Source of the DNA: Sclerurus mexicanus
Lineage: Eukaryota > Chordata > Aves > Passeriformes > Furnariidae
DNA length: 64,000 nt
Direction of reading: 5' to 3'
Assembly: GCA_013396755.1 (NCBI GenBank)
Contig: VWZF01002844.1
Span: 1,503,412-1,567,411 of the forward strand
Shown here: positions 36,569-48,100 of the stretch, one piece after another
Numbering within the stretch: the first letter of the stretch is position 1
Layout of the letters: each line of letters starts with the position of its first letter
Translations under genes and position numbers: made by a program
Notes under the pieces: model-generated
Seen by the model: the letters and a program-made list of their open reading frames with translations, nothing else
Databases searched by the model: none
Told to the model about the DNA's origin: nothing

Positions 36569-36646
36569 GCACCCAGGGAACAGGTTCTCTGCGCTTTTTC
36601 CTGCCCGCTGTGATTTTGCAGTACGTTTTAGAGTTTTTTGCTTTGG

Positions 36647-36652
36647 AATAAA
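36647..36652 (+). terminator. Polyadenylation signal of the solo LTR
   Basis: AATAAA precedes a T-rich stretch (CTTTTCCTT), as expected at the R/U5 junction of an LTR. Confidence 0.7.
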
Positions 36653-36719
36653 CTTTTCCTTAATGCCTTAGCCATGGTTTGGCTTTCTGGGTTTACCTGC
36701 ATGCATATCAATTGTCACA

Positions 36720-36797
36720 CTGCCCACGGCAGGGGGTTTGGAACTAGATGACCTTTGAAAGTCCCTTCCAACCCAAACCATTCTGTGAGTCTATGAG
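36720..36797 (+). mobile_element. CR1 3' end, right part after the LTR
   Basis: It begins CTGCCCACGGCAGGGGG, then GAACTAGATGACCTTTGAAA and GTCCCTTCCAACCCAAACC, and closes with ATTCTGTGAGTCTATGAG, the CR1 terminal repeat in decayed form. Together with 36205-36268 it forms one continuous CR1 3' end once the LTR and one CTGCC are removed. Confidence 0.93.
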
Positions 36798-37549
36798 AGA
36801 GAAAAACTTCAGACAGGAAATAACACCTTAGCCAAGATAGAAAGTGGTATTCTGGGATATGCTGGAATCAAGCACACTACAAAAGAAGAAAAACATTCAA
36901 AGCAAACTTTTCCATAAAAACTGAGCAGAGTAAAGGGAATTTTTCCAGTATCTACTCCGTTCTGATAATAAAACTGTAGATATGAACACAACTGTAGAAG
37001 TGACAGTTGCAAATGTGAATCAATTTTATTTTCATGGAAGAGCTACAGCTTGACTTTGTTTTGTGCCTACTGCAAATTACTATTTTATATCCTGGTAGAG
37101 AAGTTCAGATACCAGAATCTTCCCATATCTTTTCATCTGGTTAATCTTCCTATATCTGTCTTTCAAAAGCCATCAGACCCTGGAAGCGTCTTGTCACAAA
37201 CCTTACCTCTAACCTCATAAGTTACTGGACAAAGGGTACAGGAAGGTATGTTCCTGCTCTCCAACAGCACGGTAAACTTATGCTTTTGTTTCCCATTAGT
37301 GCACTCCTGTTTTTAAATTAATACCTGAAATTAAGTATTTTAGATTTGACTAAATGAAGCTTTTTTTTGTTGAGTTCAGCTGAACATAAAACTGAGCTTT
37401 TATTAAAAAGAAAAATCATAGAATTTTGTTAATCTCCATCAATCTTTCCACTTCTTCCAATTCAACTGATTTGTAAGCTAAACTTAGTCAATTATTCACA
37501 TTCCCACAGGACAAATGCAGCCTACTTATCAATGTTTCTTAAAAAGCTG
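36798..37549. other. Unique non-coding DNA, 36.8-37.5 kb
   Basis: No gene or repeat is recognised between the nested transposon pair and the homeodomain-motif-rich block. Confidence 0.5.
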
Positions 37550-37920
37550 ACAAACTACCTTTACTAATTAATTAGCACACAATTTCCATTAAAATGGGTG
37601 AACTTGTCATTAAGTCATTAAATTCCTTGGCTACTTGCAGTGATTAAAATCCACATCTCCAAAGCTTAGCAGGATATTGCCTATGTATAGCAAGGTGCTA
37701 TTGCATGAATGATGAGCAATAAAAATAATTTACAGAAATCTGAATTTAATTGACTATGCTGCCAGCTTCTCTTTCAAGTGACTGGAGAGACAAGTTTCCA
37801 ATTTAAATTAAAATCCCATGTATCATTACAAGAACAACAGAAATTGATTACAACATCTCCTGATTACAATCCTGGGAGAATTAGGAGGTCTTGAAGTTTT
37901 ATAATTAAAGAATGGTATGC
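37550..37920. other. Candidate regulatory block rich in homeodomain sites
   Basis: It opens with CTAATTAATTAG (37564-37575), a perfect 12-base palindrome. The palindrome holds TAAT-TA-ATTA, the P2-type site bound by dimers of paired-class homeodomain proteins. The following 350 bases contain many further TAAT/ATTA and TGATTA cores: CATTAAGTCATTAAATTCC, AGTGATTAAAATCC, TTTAATTGACT, AATTGATTACAAC and CTGATTACAATCC. AT-rich DNA yields TAAT cores by chance, so density alone proves little. The long palindrome is the strongest point. No repeat or coding frame explains the block. Confidence 0.35.
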
Positions 37921-38022
37921 CTGTACTTTTGTCAATCTACCCCAATATCAGAACTGCCACTAGAAAACCATGAAGGATTTTTTCTGAACAGGATTATATA
38001 TTCCTAGATCCATTTTGATCAC

Positions 38023-38038
38023 AAAAAAAAAAAAAAAA
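38023..38038. repeat. A16 homopolymer
   Basis: Sixteen consecutive A bases. No retrocopy or target duplication is evident around it. Confidence 0.85.
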
Positions 38039-41000
38039 GCTTTAAAATAATCCAAACTACAGCACAAAAATCACAAAACTAATACTAATTATTTTCCATA
38101 GTCAGTTTTTAACTAAGAGTCACTTTCATTTACATAACACAATTAAAGCCCATTTTTAATAACCTCAATACTTCTCCCATTTTTGTGCCACGTTTTATTA
38201 TTTTCTTTGCATGTCCCTGTTCTGACTGAACTAATCATGCTGTCCTATGCAGAGGGCTGGGATAAAAGTCAATGAACAAACACCTACTGTGGAGAGCTGA
38301 TTACCAGCAGCTGATTAGCAGCACTAGCTCACAGTAAGGGCACTCTGAGGGAGGAACAAGCCTCTATTTGCCTCTCTGTGGTGAAGAATACTAGTGCCAC
38401 AGTGCAAGTTATCATATTCAGCTGCAGGCCAGTCACTGCAGAGCAGAAGAGTATGAAAGAACCCAACTTCCCTCCATCACAAATTTCTCTGTGCGCTCAA
38501 GTGCAGCTAGAGCATCTTTTTGATGATTGTAGCAACAGATAGAGATATTAATTTGCTGTAGGTATTGTGTGCCCATCTCACGTTTCATGGTAAGAAAAGG
38601 AGAAGCATCCCTACAACATTTCTAATGCATCAGAAACAGGATCTGTCCAGACACACACAGGACTCACAGGTCAAGAATCATACCAGATTTCACAGGCTTT
38701 TTCTTCAGGCAGTAAAGGGCCTACTGCTGGGTCATGTCAGCTGCCCAGACAGTTTTCATCAGTAATAACAAGCACTGTTCCTGACCTGAAGATCAAAACC
38801 ATCCCTCAGTGACAGATTCCCTCTTTTCTACCAGCAGAACAGGGATCTGTGACTTCAGTTGTAACGATGCCTTAGAAGTTGTGTTCATCTCTTAGTCACC
38901 CTTCAGTTGCTACATTCTTGCACTTTTTCTGCTGCTAACACGACAAAATTCAGAAGAATTCTTCTAAAAATCAGACAGCTTTCTTTGAATTTCATCATGT
39001 CCTAGGACCAGTAGATCTGAAATGATGATGCATTGAGAAATAAGCAGATTTTTGCCAAGGAATGACTGCATTGCAGAACAAGTCCAAGTATGTAAGTCTT
39101 AGACCAGCAGAAAAAAAGACAAACTATATAAGGACTATAATGGGGGAGAGACATGTAGAGAAAGATTATGAAAGAAACCTCTCTCACATTATATTCTTGT
39201 CTGCCAGAAAACTGTCGGAGCACAAAAGCAGTGTAATCCTGTTGCAATTAATATATTCAGAACTGACTTTCAATGATAAAAGAAAGCATATGAAAGTTTT
39301 ATTCCGAATCATAAGGGCACAGACACTGAATGTCTTGTTTAATGGTCAAAGCTGTAGTTCTGGAACATCGTCTTCTTTTAAGCATCCGTTTGGGGGAAGA
39401 GGAAAAACAAATAAACAAAGCACAGTCAGTCTCTAGAGCACAAAAAATTCCAAGTCATCCCCTTTCACAACTTTCAACTACCAAAGCTCCTAAACCCTTA
39501 TTTATATCATAAACAATTTTCCTTCAGTTTTAGCTATCATCAATGCTGCTGGATGTATCACTTACTAATATTAAATACATACTTCCAAAGTTTCAATTAG
39601 GCCAAGCAAGAAGCTGAAGTTTCGAAAAAATCTTTTAAAGTAGCGAGTGTGAAAAGTCAGCACTGAACAAAATACAATTAAATGAATTATACAGGAACAT
39701 TCCCAAAATTATGAAAGAATTTTAATTTTCTCAATAAACAGGCTGAACAGTTTTCAAATCTTCTGTAATTTTCAATCCTAGATCTTTATTTTGAGATTCT
39801 AAAGCAACTCTATTTCAAATTTGATTTCCTCTTGCAATGCAATTATCCTTATTCTTGAAATTTGTCACAGATACTGAGTTTAGTCACCTGATGTACCAAA
39901 GAGGGCTCAAAATTACAGCAACGAAGAACGGCAGTTGGCAAAAATTGCCAGAAAGTTTAATACCATTAATGCCATTAAACACATTTGAGTGACACTGCTA
40001 CATCTCATACTGGGAGTGGAAAAGAAACACTACCCTTCTCCAGGCCATCTGAAATACACTGTTTCTTTTTATTTTATGTGAACTTGTGACAAGAAAATGA
40101 AGTCCAAAGAATTCTTGTTTTAGATAGGCACGTCAATGAGAAAAAGGAGACACTGAAACTGGAATTAAAGGACAAAGTCCTCATTAAGACATTTACTTAT
40201 ATACTCAATCATAAAGGGGCTGGGGTAGGAGTGGTCAGGTTTGATTTTTCTTTTTTATCAGATGAACTAAGTGGTCAACATTTTTTCTCTGTGGAAAAAA
40301 TGTATTTTTTATTTATGTGAGAGGTTAGATAAATAGTTTGTTGAGCTTAATAGATGTTTTTATAATTTTTTTTTCATTCTTCCTTTGAGCTTCTATTGGG
40401 CTATTTAGAATCTGAAAGTTATAAAAAATTGAAGATGGTATCCCAAACATGGAAACACTTAATTGCTACAAATTATAGCAATTACCTCAGATTTTGTATT
40501 GCAGATTGTTGCCAGCCAATGTCATAAAGTCGTAAATAATTAATATCTCTAATTTAATGAAAAAGCTTTTTAACTGAAAATGATATTGAAATCACTTACA
40601 TTAGTTTGGTTACTATATCCTACCGTCTCAATTTCTGTTAACTAGAGAAAGAAGAGCATGTATTTTCAGAGAGGAAGAGACAGAGCCTAGGATTTACACA
40701 GAGAACAAAAAAAACCATGGAAGTTTATAAACACATTTCTGTTGACTACCTTTAGAAACATCACTACTCTGAAAAGGTGCACAAGTATTTAAATAAGTGC
40801 ATATCGTCAAACTCTGTAAGTTCAGGATGTTTTCCTCAGTGACAGGGAGTAGCTGGTAGTATCACTGTGCAAGGAAGGCTCTTAATCTTCAGCTTAATGT
40901 CACAGAAAGCTAATTTGCCAATCCCCTCAGACACACCACTGAAAAAATCCAATACATTGAATACATTTCCCATTATGAATGCAGGATTGTACTGGCAAAT

Positions 41001-44000
41001 TCCTACATCACAGTTCCTGAAACTTTACTGTTGTGCTTGAATAGTAGTCTGTCACACGTTACCTTAAAACACAGAAAATTTTACAATATACCACAGCAAA
41101 AATGGAACAGAAAATACCATTTAAAGATTAACAGTATCATCTCCTTCACACAATAAGATTTTGAGCTAATACACTTAACCTGTACCAAATTTGAACTTAA
41201 TATGACAAATACCTAGAAACTCCCCATTAACAAAAAAAAAAAAAGAAAAAAAATTATTTCCTGCAAAAAAACTCTTATCACGTATCACATGTAGACTTAT
41301 GCTGATGAGCATACTGAGGCACTACTCACATCTGAAAATGTGATTTTTCACCAAAGTTTCACTCAAGTTTCCTGTGACTGTCTTGCCCAGACAGACTTCC
41401 AAACCTGTCAAGAAGTTTAGGATAAAGACCTGTATGGAAGGAGGAAGGGGAGGAAGTGAGCAGCACTTTTACGGACTACACTGAATTTTCAGTAAAATGA
41501 ATGGGAATTCCTGCAACAACTGTGAAAATTCTGAAGTGCTAGCCTATTTCCCTCCTTATATTTGCAAGCAAACACAATGAAACACAGCCTGTCACATATA
41601 TGGTATACACACAATTAAAAATCTTCACCAGAAGTGTGAAAATAATCACTTTGTACTACTAGCAGCATAGGAATGGCTTCAGTTTAGTCAAAGGAGCAGA
41701 ACATATGTTTCATTCCTTATCTCAGTTTCTCTCATGTTTTTTTGTAACATGCTAAAATGCTTCACACATTTCCATCAGTTAAGGTATCCTTTTCTTCTTT
41801 TCTGGAACAAGGAGTCTCCCTCGATTCTTCATTTTTCTTCATTTCAGCCAAACTGTCACTCAATTTTTTTTTTTTCACAGTTATTTTTACCATAGTCAAA
41901 ACTCCCCAAATGGGCCATACAACCTCTTCACCACTCAGTTCTTCGTTCACTTGGGTCTTGATAGGGGAAAACTTGTTGCCCAATATTTAATTCAAGCAGA
42001 ATGTAAATTTAGGAGCTTGGGAATGTTTCCAAGCTTTTAAAGTCTGATCATATGTATCTACTGCACCTTCAGTAGGCCAGGACTCAAGCAAATAATAGTC
42101 TTCTGCCTAAATCCTAGTGTCTTTCAAAAGGACACCCATGCCCATGGGATACGTAAGAGTCATAATTCAGATTGACCAGGTCTTTACAGCACAGAGTCAC
42201 AGCCTGGCTTAGAAACCACCTCAGCTGAACAGACGGTGTGTCACTTCAGACACCCTCATGGCCTTTAGAGACTGAAGTCATTAAGAATTAACTTCTCTAA
42301 CAAGTTCCCTATCTTCTTTCTGACAGGATAGATGATATGTGGTGAATTCTGTGTTGGTTGGTGGGTGAATAACAGAACGTTTAAAAAATTCAACAGTTTC
42401 ACATCCTTAACTGTGCTGAATAAACTGGGCAGAACCCACTATCCCAAGTCACCACAAAATTGGATGATCTCTTTTAATCAAAATCCCCAGCTAATACAAC
42501 AAAAACACACTGTTAGCTGGCAAACTTTCTTCTCAAGTCCATATTCAAATGTAGCTTAGAGCCATCAGAAATAGCCACTATACAATGAAATATGAGGATT
42601 AACCCTCTATAAAATGTTATTTATAAAATGCAAACAATTAACTATGGGTGAATTAGTGATTCTCCAGTCATTTCTCCGTGACAGATTCACCTTCAAACCT
42701 TCCTAAATTTCCCTTGACAAAGCTCCTTTTTCTTCTCCTTTTTAATATTGTATTGTCCCAGTTTATCTTTTTGCCATTTTAAAGTTCATTGCTCTATTTT
42801 GAAGGATTATTTCACCTGCTGATAAGGACTAGGCTGATCAGACAGATTCTCTTATTTCTTAGCCTTTACCAGTATATATCATCACTGTCCTACAAAGTCA
42901 TGAGTCATGGATTGCAGGAAGCATTGTTTAAGTATGATATGGGGAAAAAAACCCCACTCTACTACTCAATACACAAAAAATATTCATAAATGTGGCCAAA
43001 TAGTTGGTTGGATGATTGGCTGGGAAGTGCTCATATTTCTTATTCCTCATGATTTAAACAGAATTTTAAAAAATAAAAAAATAAAAATTAAAAAAGCATT
43101 ATTATGAAATTTGCGATTCAAGCAGGAACTTCTTCAGTAGATGCCTAATACAATAGAGTGACTACAAATTTGTGTTTGAAGAGCCAATCTGAAGCGGCAG
43201 TACAACTCTATTGAATATAAAATCTGATTTTCATTCAGTGAAGACAAAAATGTAACAAATATGTATAAAGTCTGATGTTTTTCCTTCTTTGAAGTGCTCA
43301 AGCAATCTTTGCCAGTGACAATATTTTTATATGACGTTCCTATCAGAATGTATTTCCATTAGAAAAGAAAAGGAAGAATATTACAAGTGTTTGATAAAAT
43401 TGTAAATACTTCATGGGAATTGTCCCTAGCAACTTTGCTTCATGTAGCTGTAGAATATTGGCTGAGATTTTAACCATCTCAGACAGTTTAAATTCTGAAA
43501 TTGATCAATAAGGGGTGTCCTTCAGGCACCAGCAAGAAATATAATTCTATGGCAGTTTTACTTGTGTGCATTATTATTCTTTATCCCTTCCCTCTTTTTC
43601 CCCTGCGAAGATATGGATTCACTGCTAATATTTCATCTATTAAGGCCTGTGGGCTTACTGGAATCAGAAAAGTGAGGGTCTTCATTCCCTTCAGACTCTG
43701 AAGAGTATATGATCAGATTCCCAGATATCATGTCTATATTTTAGCCCAAATCAAGAACTGTTCTTTCACATTTCATTTGTAATACCTGAGAGAAATGGAA
43801 TTAAAAATAAATATCAGCCCAATCCTAATCAAATAAATGGATCTTCAAAAAATGTTATAAGTTAAAGAAAAGTAAAGGTGTCTGGGAAAACAATACTCTG
43901 AAAACAGCTCTATTTGCTATATTACACACTTACATTTCTGTCATACTTCCAGGTCCTAATATGCAGAATTTAATTTTGGAGGTGCAATCTTCTTCAATGT

Positions 44001-44459
44001 CTTGATTTCAAATTCAGACAAGAAAACAATTTAAATACAACATCAATATTTAATTAAAATCTTGTGTACTTGCCTGGTTTTTTTTTCAATGGAAATAAAC
44101 CAGAGCTATTTGTCTCAGTCTTTTAAAGCATCACTGGTTTTAATTAATGAAGTTCTCAGACATTTTGATGTCACAGGCATAAGTTAGATATTTCACAGCC
44201 AAATTATGGTTACTGGTCATTTCTGCAAGAGAACACTATGGCCATTACATTCCAATAATTACCAGTACTCAACCCTCAAAATAAAATATGAGTAATTAAA
44301 AATATCAATTAAAAAAATAAATACATCTTTCTCCAGTCTTCTCAGGAATTGAATCTCTCAGAACCACTTTTTCTTTCCTGGACACTGAGGATGCTTTGTG
44401 CCAATCCTACAAATAAAGTGAATGCAAATCCTGCAAAAAGCAAACAGGTCTTATTATTC
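38039..44459. other. Unique non-coding DNA, 38.0-44.5 kb
   Basis: I see no gene, RNA or transposon. Local items are an imperfect tandem of AGCTGATTA units at 38296-38322, a 13-base A run at 41232-41244 and an AT-rich tract at 43063-43097. The open frames, including one of 124 codons at 39062-39436, show no domain I recognise and no signal peptide. Confidence 0.5.
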
Positions 44460-44740
44460 ATCGTAAAGAGCTTACCAAAATGAGATTTGTGTCAATCACT
44501 TTCCTACTGTCAATTTCTCTAAGGTTTTGTGATTACCACAGGGGTCTCTGGGGAGACCTACGTGGGATAATAATTGATTGACAACTAACTGGCTGCATGC
44601 ATGGGCATTTTCCAAGGGACCTATACTTCATCTTTTAACTTCAAATGATTGCTTAATAGGTAGAAATAAGCATGAGAGAATGTCTTATTAATCCATGATC
44701 TGACTCCTAATGAGATTATTTCAAATCAAAGAAATTCAAA
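44460..44740. other. Candidate conserved non-coding block with PBX-MEIS-type site
   Basis: It contains TGATTGACA (44575-44583), nine of ten bases of the PBX-MEIS/PREP composite site, preceded directly by ATAATAAT. TGCATGCATGGGCAT, TTGCTTAATAGG and TAATGAGATTATTT follow. There is no repeat or coding content. The motif is visible; the function is inferred. Confidence 0.3.
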
Positions 44741-45108
44741 ACAAAGAAAACAGAAGGTGAAGATTAAATATGAAAGACAAAAGTGAAAAACTGAGGTGCC
44801 AAAACAAGAGTGAGATAATCCAGTTTTACCCTTGCAATCAACAGAAAAGTCTACAGGCTATATTTTCAGGCAGCCTTTTTTGCAGCTGGCACTTCAGCCA
44901 GGGAGTAGAGAAAATACAGGGAGTCCAGTTATAACAATCCCAGGTTGATAAGATTTATATTCTCTGAAAATAAAAATATAGGAAGCAATTTAGTAATTGT
45001 CAGTGTCTTGCAAGGCTAGAAGTCTCATTAATCAAAGAACACATTAGAAAAACAGACTCTTACTAATGTGGAAATTAACAACTCAATCAAACTTAAACTG
45101 AATTTAAC
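44741..45108. other. Unique non-coding DNA, 44.7-45.1 kb
   Basis: I see nothing recognisable here. Confidence 0.5.
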
Positions 45109-45153
45109 TAATGTGGTATTACCACATTACAGTGCTTACCATTACAGTGCTTA
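45109..45153. repeat. Compound inverted and tandem repeat
   Basis: TAATGTGGT (45109-45117) and ACCACATTA (45121-45129) form a perfect 9-bp hairpin with a 3-base loop. Overlapping its right arm, the 14-base word CATTACAGTGCTTA occurs twice at a 15-base period (45125-45138 and 45140-45153). A further CTAATGTGG lies about 45 bases upstream at 45063-45071. This pattern fits local template switching during replication. Confidence 0.85.
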
Positions 45154-48100
45154 GAGAATGGCACATAACACTGCCTCCAAAGACTGTGTAAATGAGTGTG
45201 TTTTATAATAAACACAGAGTATTAGTCACATTCAAAGTCCACTGGTGCTAAAGGAAAATAGCCTTCATTTAATCCTAATTCTTCTGGTTAGAGATTTTTG
45301 ATACTATGAAGATTTCTGGACAAAGGCACAAACCAGGCAGTATCAAGTATGATTCTAGATTATCTTCTCTTTACTCTCACTTATTTCATACTAATTTTGT
45401 AGAGTTACCTGGATTGCCTAGCAGACATGCAGAGGCACCTATCACTGAAGAAAATATGTTCCTGGCAAGCAGGAAACAACAGTAATTCTGAAAGAAACAG
45501 GTGTCCGAGTGTCTTCTGATACCCCCAAAACTGTAGTGACAAGTCTCTACAAGGCTGTCATTTGAAAAGATTTCCTCTCATCATCCTAATCATCTGCTGC
45601 TACATGTTCATACAGGAAGAAAATGGAGAAAGCAGAGGGAGTAATTCTAGCCTTAGGGACAACACAGTGACAACACAGGAGATGGTGGGCATCATGGCAA
45701 AGAACGTATCCCCTCACTCAAACTTTGATCTAGAGTACTTTCCTGGCAGGACTAAAAGATGGTATAGCCTAGAGTTTTCAGTACATTTCCTAAAATAGCT
45801 CTGAATTTGTGTCAAACCTCAACAAGAGAAGTCTTGTCTGGCATGCTAGTGTACATGTCACTATTAACAGGCATTTTCCAGTAATTTTATTGAGATTGCA
45901 ATAAAAACTTAGAGTGAGTTTTGTCAGACCCAAAATTCTCCCTTCATAGTTATATCACATACATGGGAGAGAAGCAGAATGCGGCCTCTTTTGCTTGGCA
46001 GTCCCAGACAATGACTGTCATAATAAGCAATTAAACAAGTCATTGCATTTGTATTCTTCATTTAATCTTCATTCTCAACATTGCACTTGGTAGAGTGCTC
46101 TGTGTATTTCATCTCACTACTCATTGTTAAGTCCACAGAAAAGAAAAAAAAATCAATTATTTATTCTATTTAATCAAGTCCCTAGTGATGAAAAAGTTAC
46201 ATTATATAAATAAATAAGCAAATCTAAATGCACTGATCACAGTCATGGCATAACATCCTGAAGGCTGTCTTCACCAATCCATGCCTTTTATGGATAGCAT
46301 CACACTCACCACACAAAACGTTTCGCTCACATGTCAAAAATTAAAGTAAAAACCCACACATTTGGAACACTTGTTTGCAATACCCCTGAAAAAAAAAAGT
46401 GAACATTTCCCTCTGTTGCAAAACAAAAACATTACATGCACAAATATCCTGATTACAGAGAGCAATGGGAAAGAATGTAGAAGCAGTGTATGTCACTCAA
46501 GGCTTAGGAGTTCAAAGTTGTGTAGTAAAATGCTTCTGTAGTTGACAACACCATAACAGAGCTGAATCTAATATTTTCAAGAGTTCTTTAGGAGAGGTCA
46601 ATTAAAAATGAAAAAAGTGAAAAACACACTTTTGTTTGTAGAGGAAACTATCCATCATTTGCACTGCAAAATTCTTAGGTAATCTCTTTAGAAAGAGCCA
46701 GACACAGCTGTGTTTACACTTTCAGATGCATACTTGTATTCATCTGAATATAAAGTAGTAGGTGATTTTACACATTAATTAATTAAATGTGTTCTGTAGG
46801 AGTCTGCTGTCTCACAATACATTTTTATATCCTTGGTAAAAAGAAAACAAGGAAGACCTTACTATAAAACCTTGCTTAATATTCATAATACTACCTTTTC
46901 TGTATTCCTAGGCAACAAGTACAAAAGCATCTGGAGCATTACAGTGAAAAGAGTTTCTAATGCATTCTGAGTCTAAACATTACCATAATTTTGAGAGGTA
47001 TTTCCAAATGTCAGAGAGCAAACTACATTTGATGTCAAGACAAAGCATTTCAGTGTGGATGCATCACTTCAGGCTTCTATTAATAGAATGATCTATTTTA
47101 AGGAAGAAACACTACTCGTATTACACATGTTCTCTCTTGGAATTTCAGGAATTCACCTTGAATTTCTCATCATGTTTTCTACCCAGTTCTTTTAGATTTA
47201 TAGTTTTCCAATAACCTATATGGCCATTGAGTATGCTCTTCTTTTCAATTAGATTAATTCATTATTTACTCGTGTTTTCATTCATGGTCTCTTATAGTAC
47301 TTCTAAATGCTTAAGGTTAAACAAATTCCAAACTTTATTGTTATCTTACAATTAAACATTAATTCAAACATGAAGGTATTAGTGCTCATCTTAAACCATA
47401 ACATCATTTCTTCTGGCTTACACAAAGAAGTCTGCACAAGTTAAAATGCTTACTAGCCAAGACTGAGAGATGGCAACATATTTAGTATTGAACCCATTTG
47501 AAGTACTTTCTAACCTTGAAAAGCATACAAAGCTTTTCATATTTTATGCCTTAAGGTATTTAGGCCATCTTCTCAAAGTAAAAGAAGATCTTTTCAGAGA
47601 GATTACTGAGAATATTAAGTGATTACTTGTAGCTGCAAATTCTGCACTTAAAAATAACCCCCCTAGATTTCCACAGCATTCTACAGCAACAGTAGTAGCA
47701 AAGAATGAACTCATTTCAGCTGCCTGAGAATTTTAGCACCTATATGGCTCTTAGTCAATTAAGAAAGAAATTGGTTTGAAAAAATGTTTCCTTGTAAATA
47801 CCTAACACAGGTGTCTAAAAGGGACACCTTGAGAGAAATTAATCTCTTCTGTCAATTGGCTCTACAAAGAATCTAGATTATTAGTATAGATCATACATTT
47901 AGAGGCTTTATAAATGTCTTGGATCTGATGACAGGCATGTCACCTAAGCAGCTTCGTCTTCTATGATAATGGTAAGGACCACAGGTCTTCAAGGTAATTA
48001 AACTTGGAGAGATGTTGACATAAATTAACACCAGTAGAAGTTATCCAGAGCCATTCAATTAGCTTATAACAAGCAACATCCAGGACCTATGAACAGAACT

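Larger units (their letters stand above)
36269..36719 (+). mobile_element. Solo ERV LTR (451 bp) inserted in CR1
   Basis: The element starts TGTGGGGAGG and ends TTGTCACA, giving the TG...CA termini of a retroviral LTR with a short TGTG/CACA inverted end. Perfect 5-bp CTGCC duplications flank it. Internally it has a TATA box (TATAAAA, 36562-36568) and, about 85 bases on, a polyadenylation signal AATAAA (36647-36652), in the order expected for U3, R and U5. The transcription start should fall near 36590 and U5 near 36670-36719. A 16-base A run lies unusually close to the 5' end (36310-36325). There is no internal retroviral sequence, so this is a solo LTR left by recombination between two LTRs. 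I do not recognise the family by name. The 5-bp duplication fits avian ERVL/ERV3-type or some ERV1/ERVK elements. Confidence 0.88.

Noticed and set aside
36422..36719. A shorter 298-bp LTR starting at TGTCTGAG, also preceded by CTGCC
   Set aside because: CTGCC also occurs by chance at 36417-36421, but CR1 text stops at 36268 and not at 36421. The 36269 start also gives the better TGTG/CACA termini.
39062..39436. 124-codon plus frame
   Set aside because: Low-complexity, Lys/Ser-rich composition, no domain and no exon-like boundaries. The length is within what AT-rich DNA of this size can produce by chance.
45520..45798. Secreted-peptide-like frame: basic start, hydrophobic stretch, N-glycosylation sites, dibasic motif near the end
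   Set aside because: The apparent first residue is encoded by TTG. The first ATG lies after most of the hydrophobic stretch, so no signal peptide would be made. The frame is open for only about 93 codons and I recognise no family.
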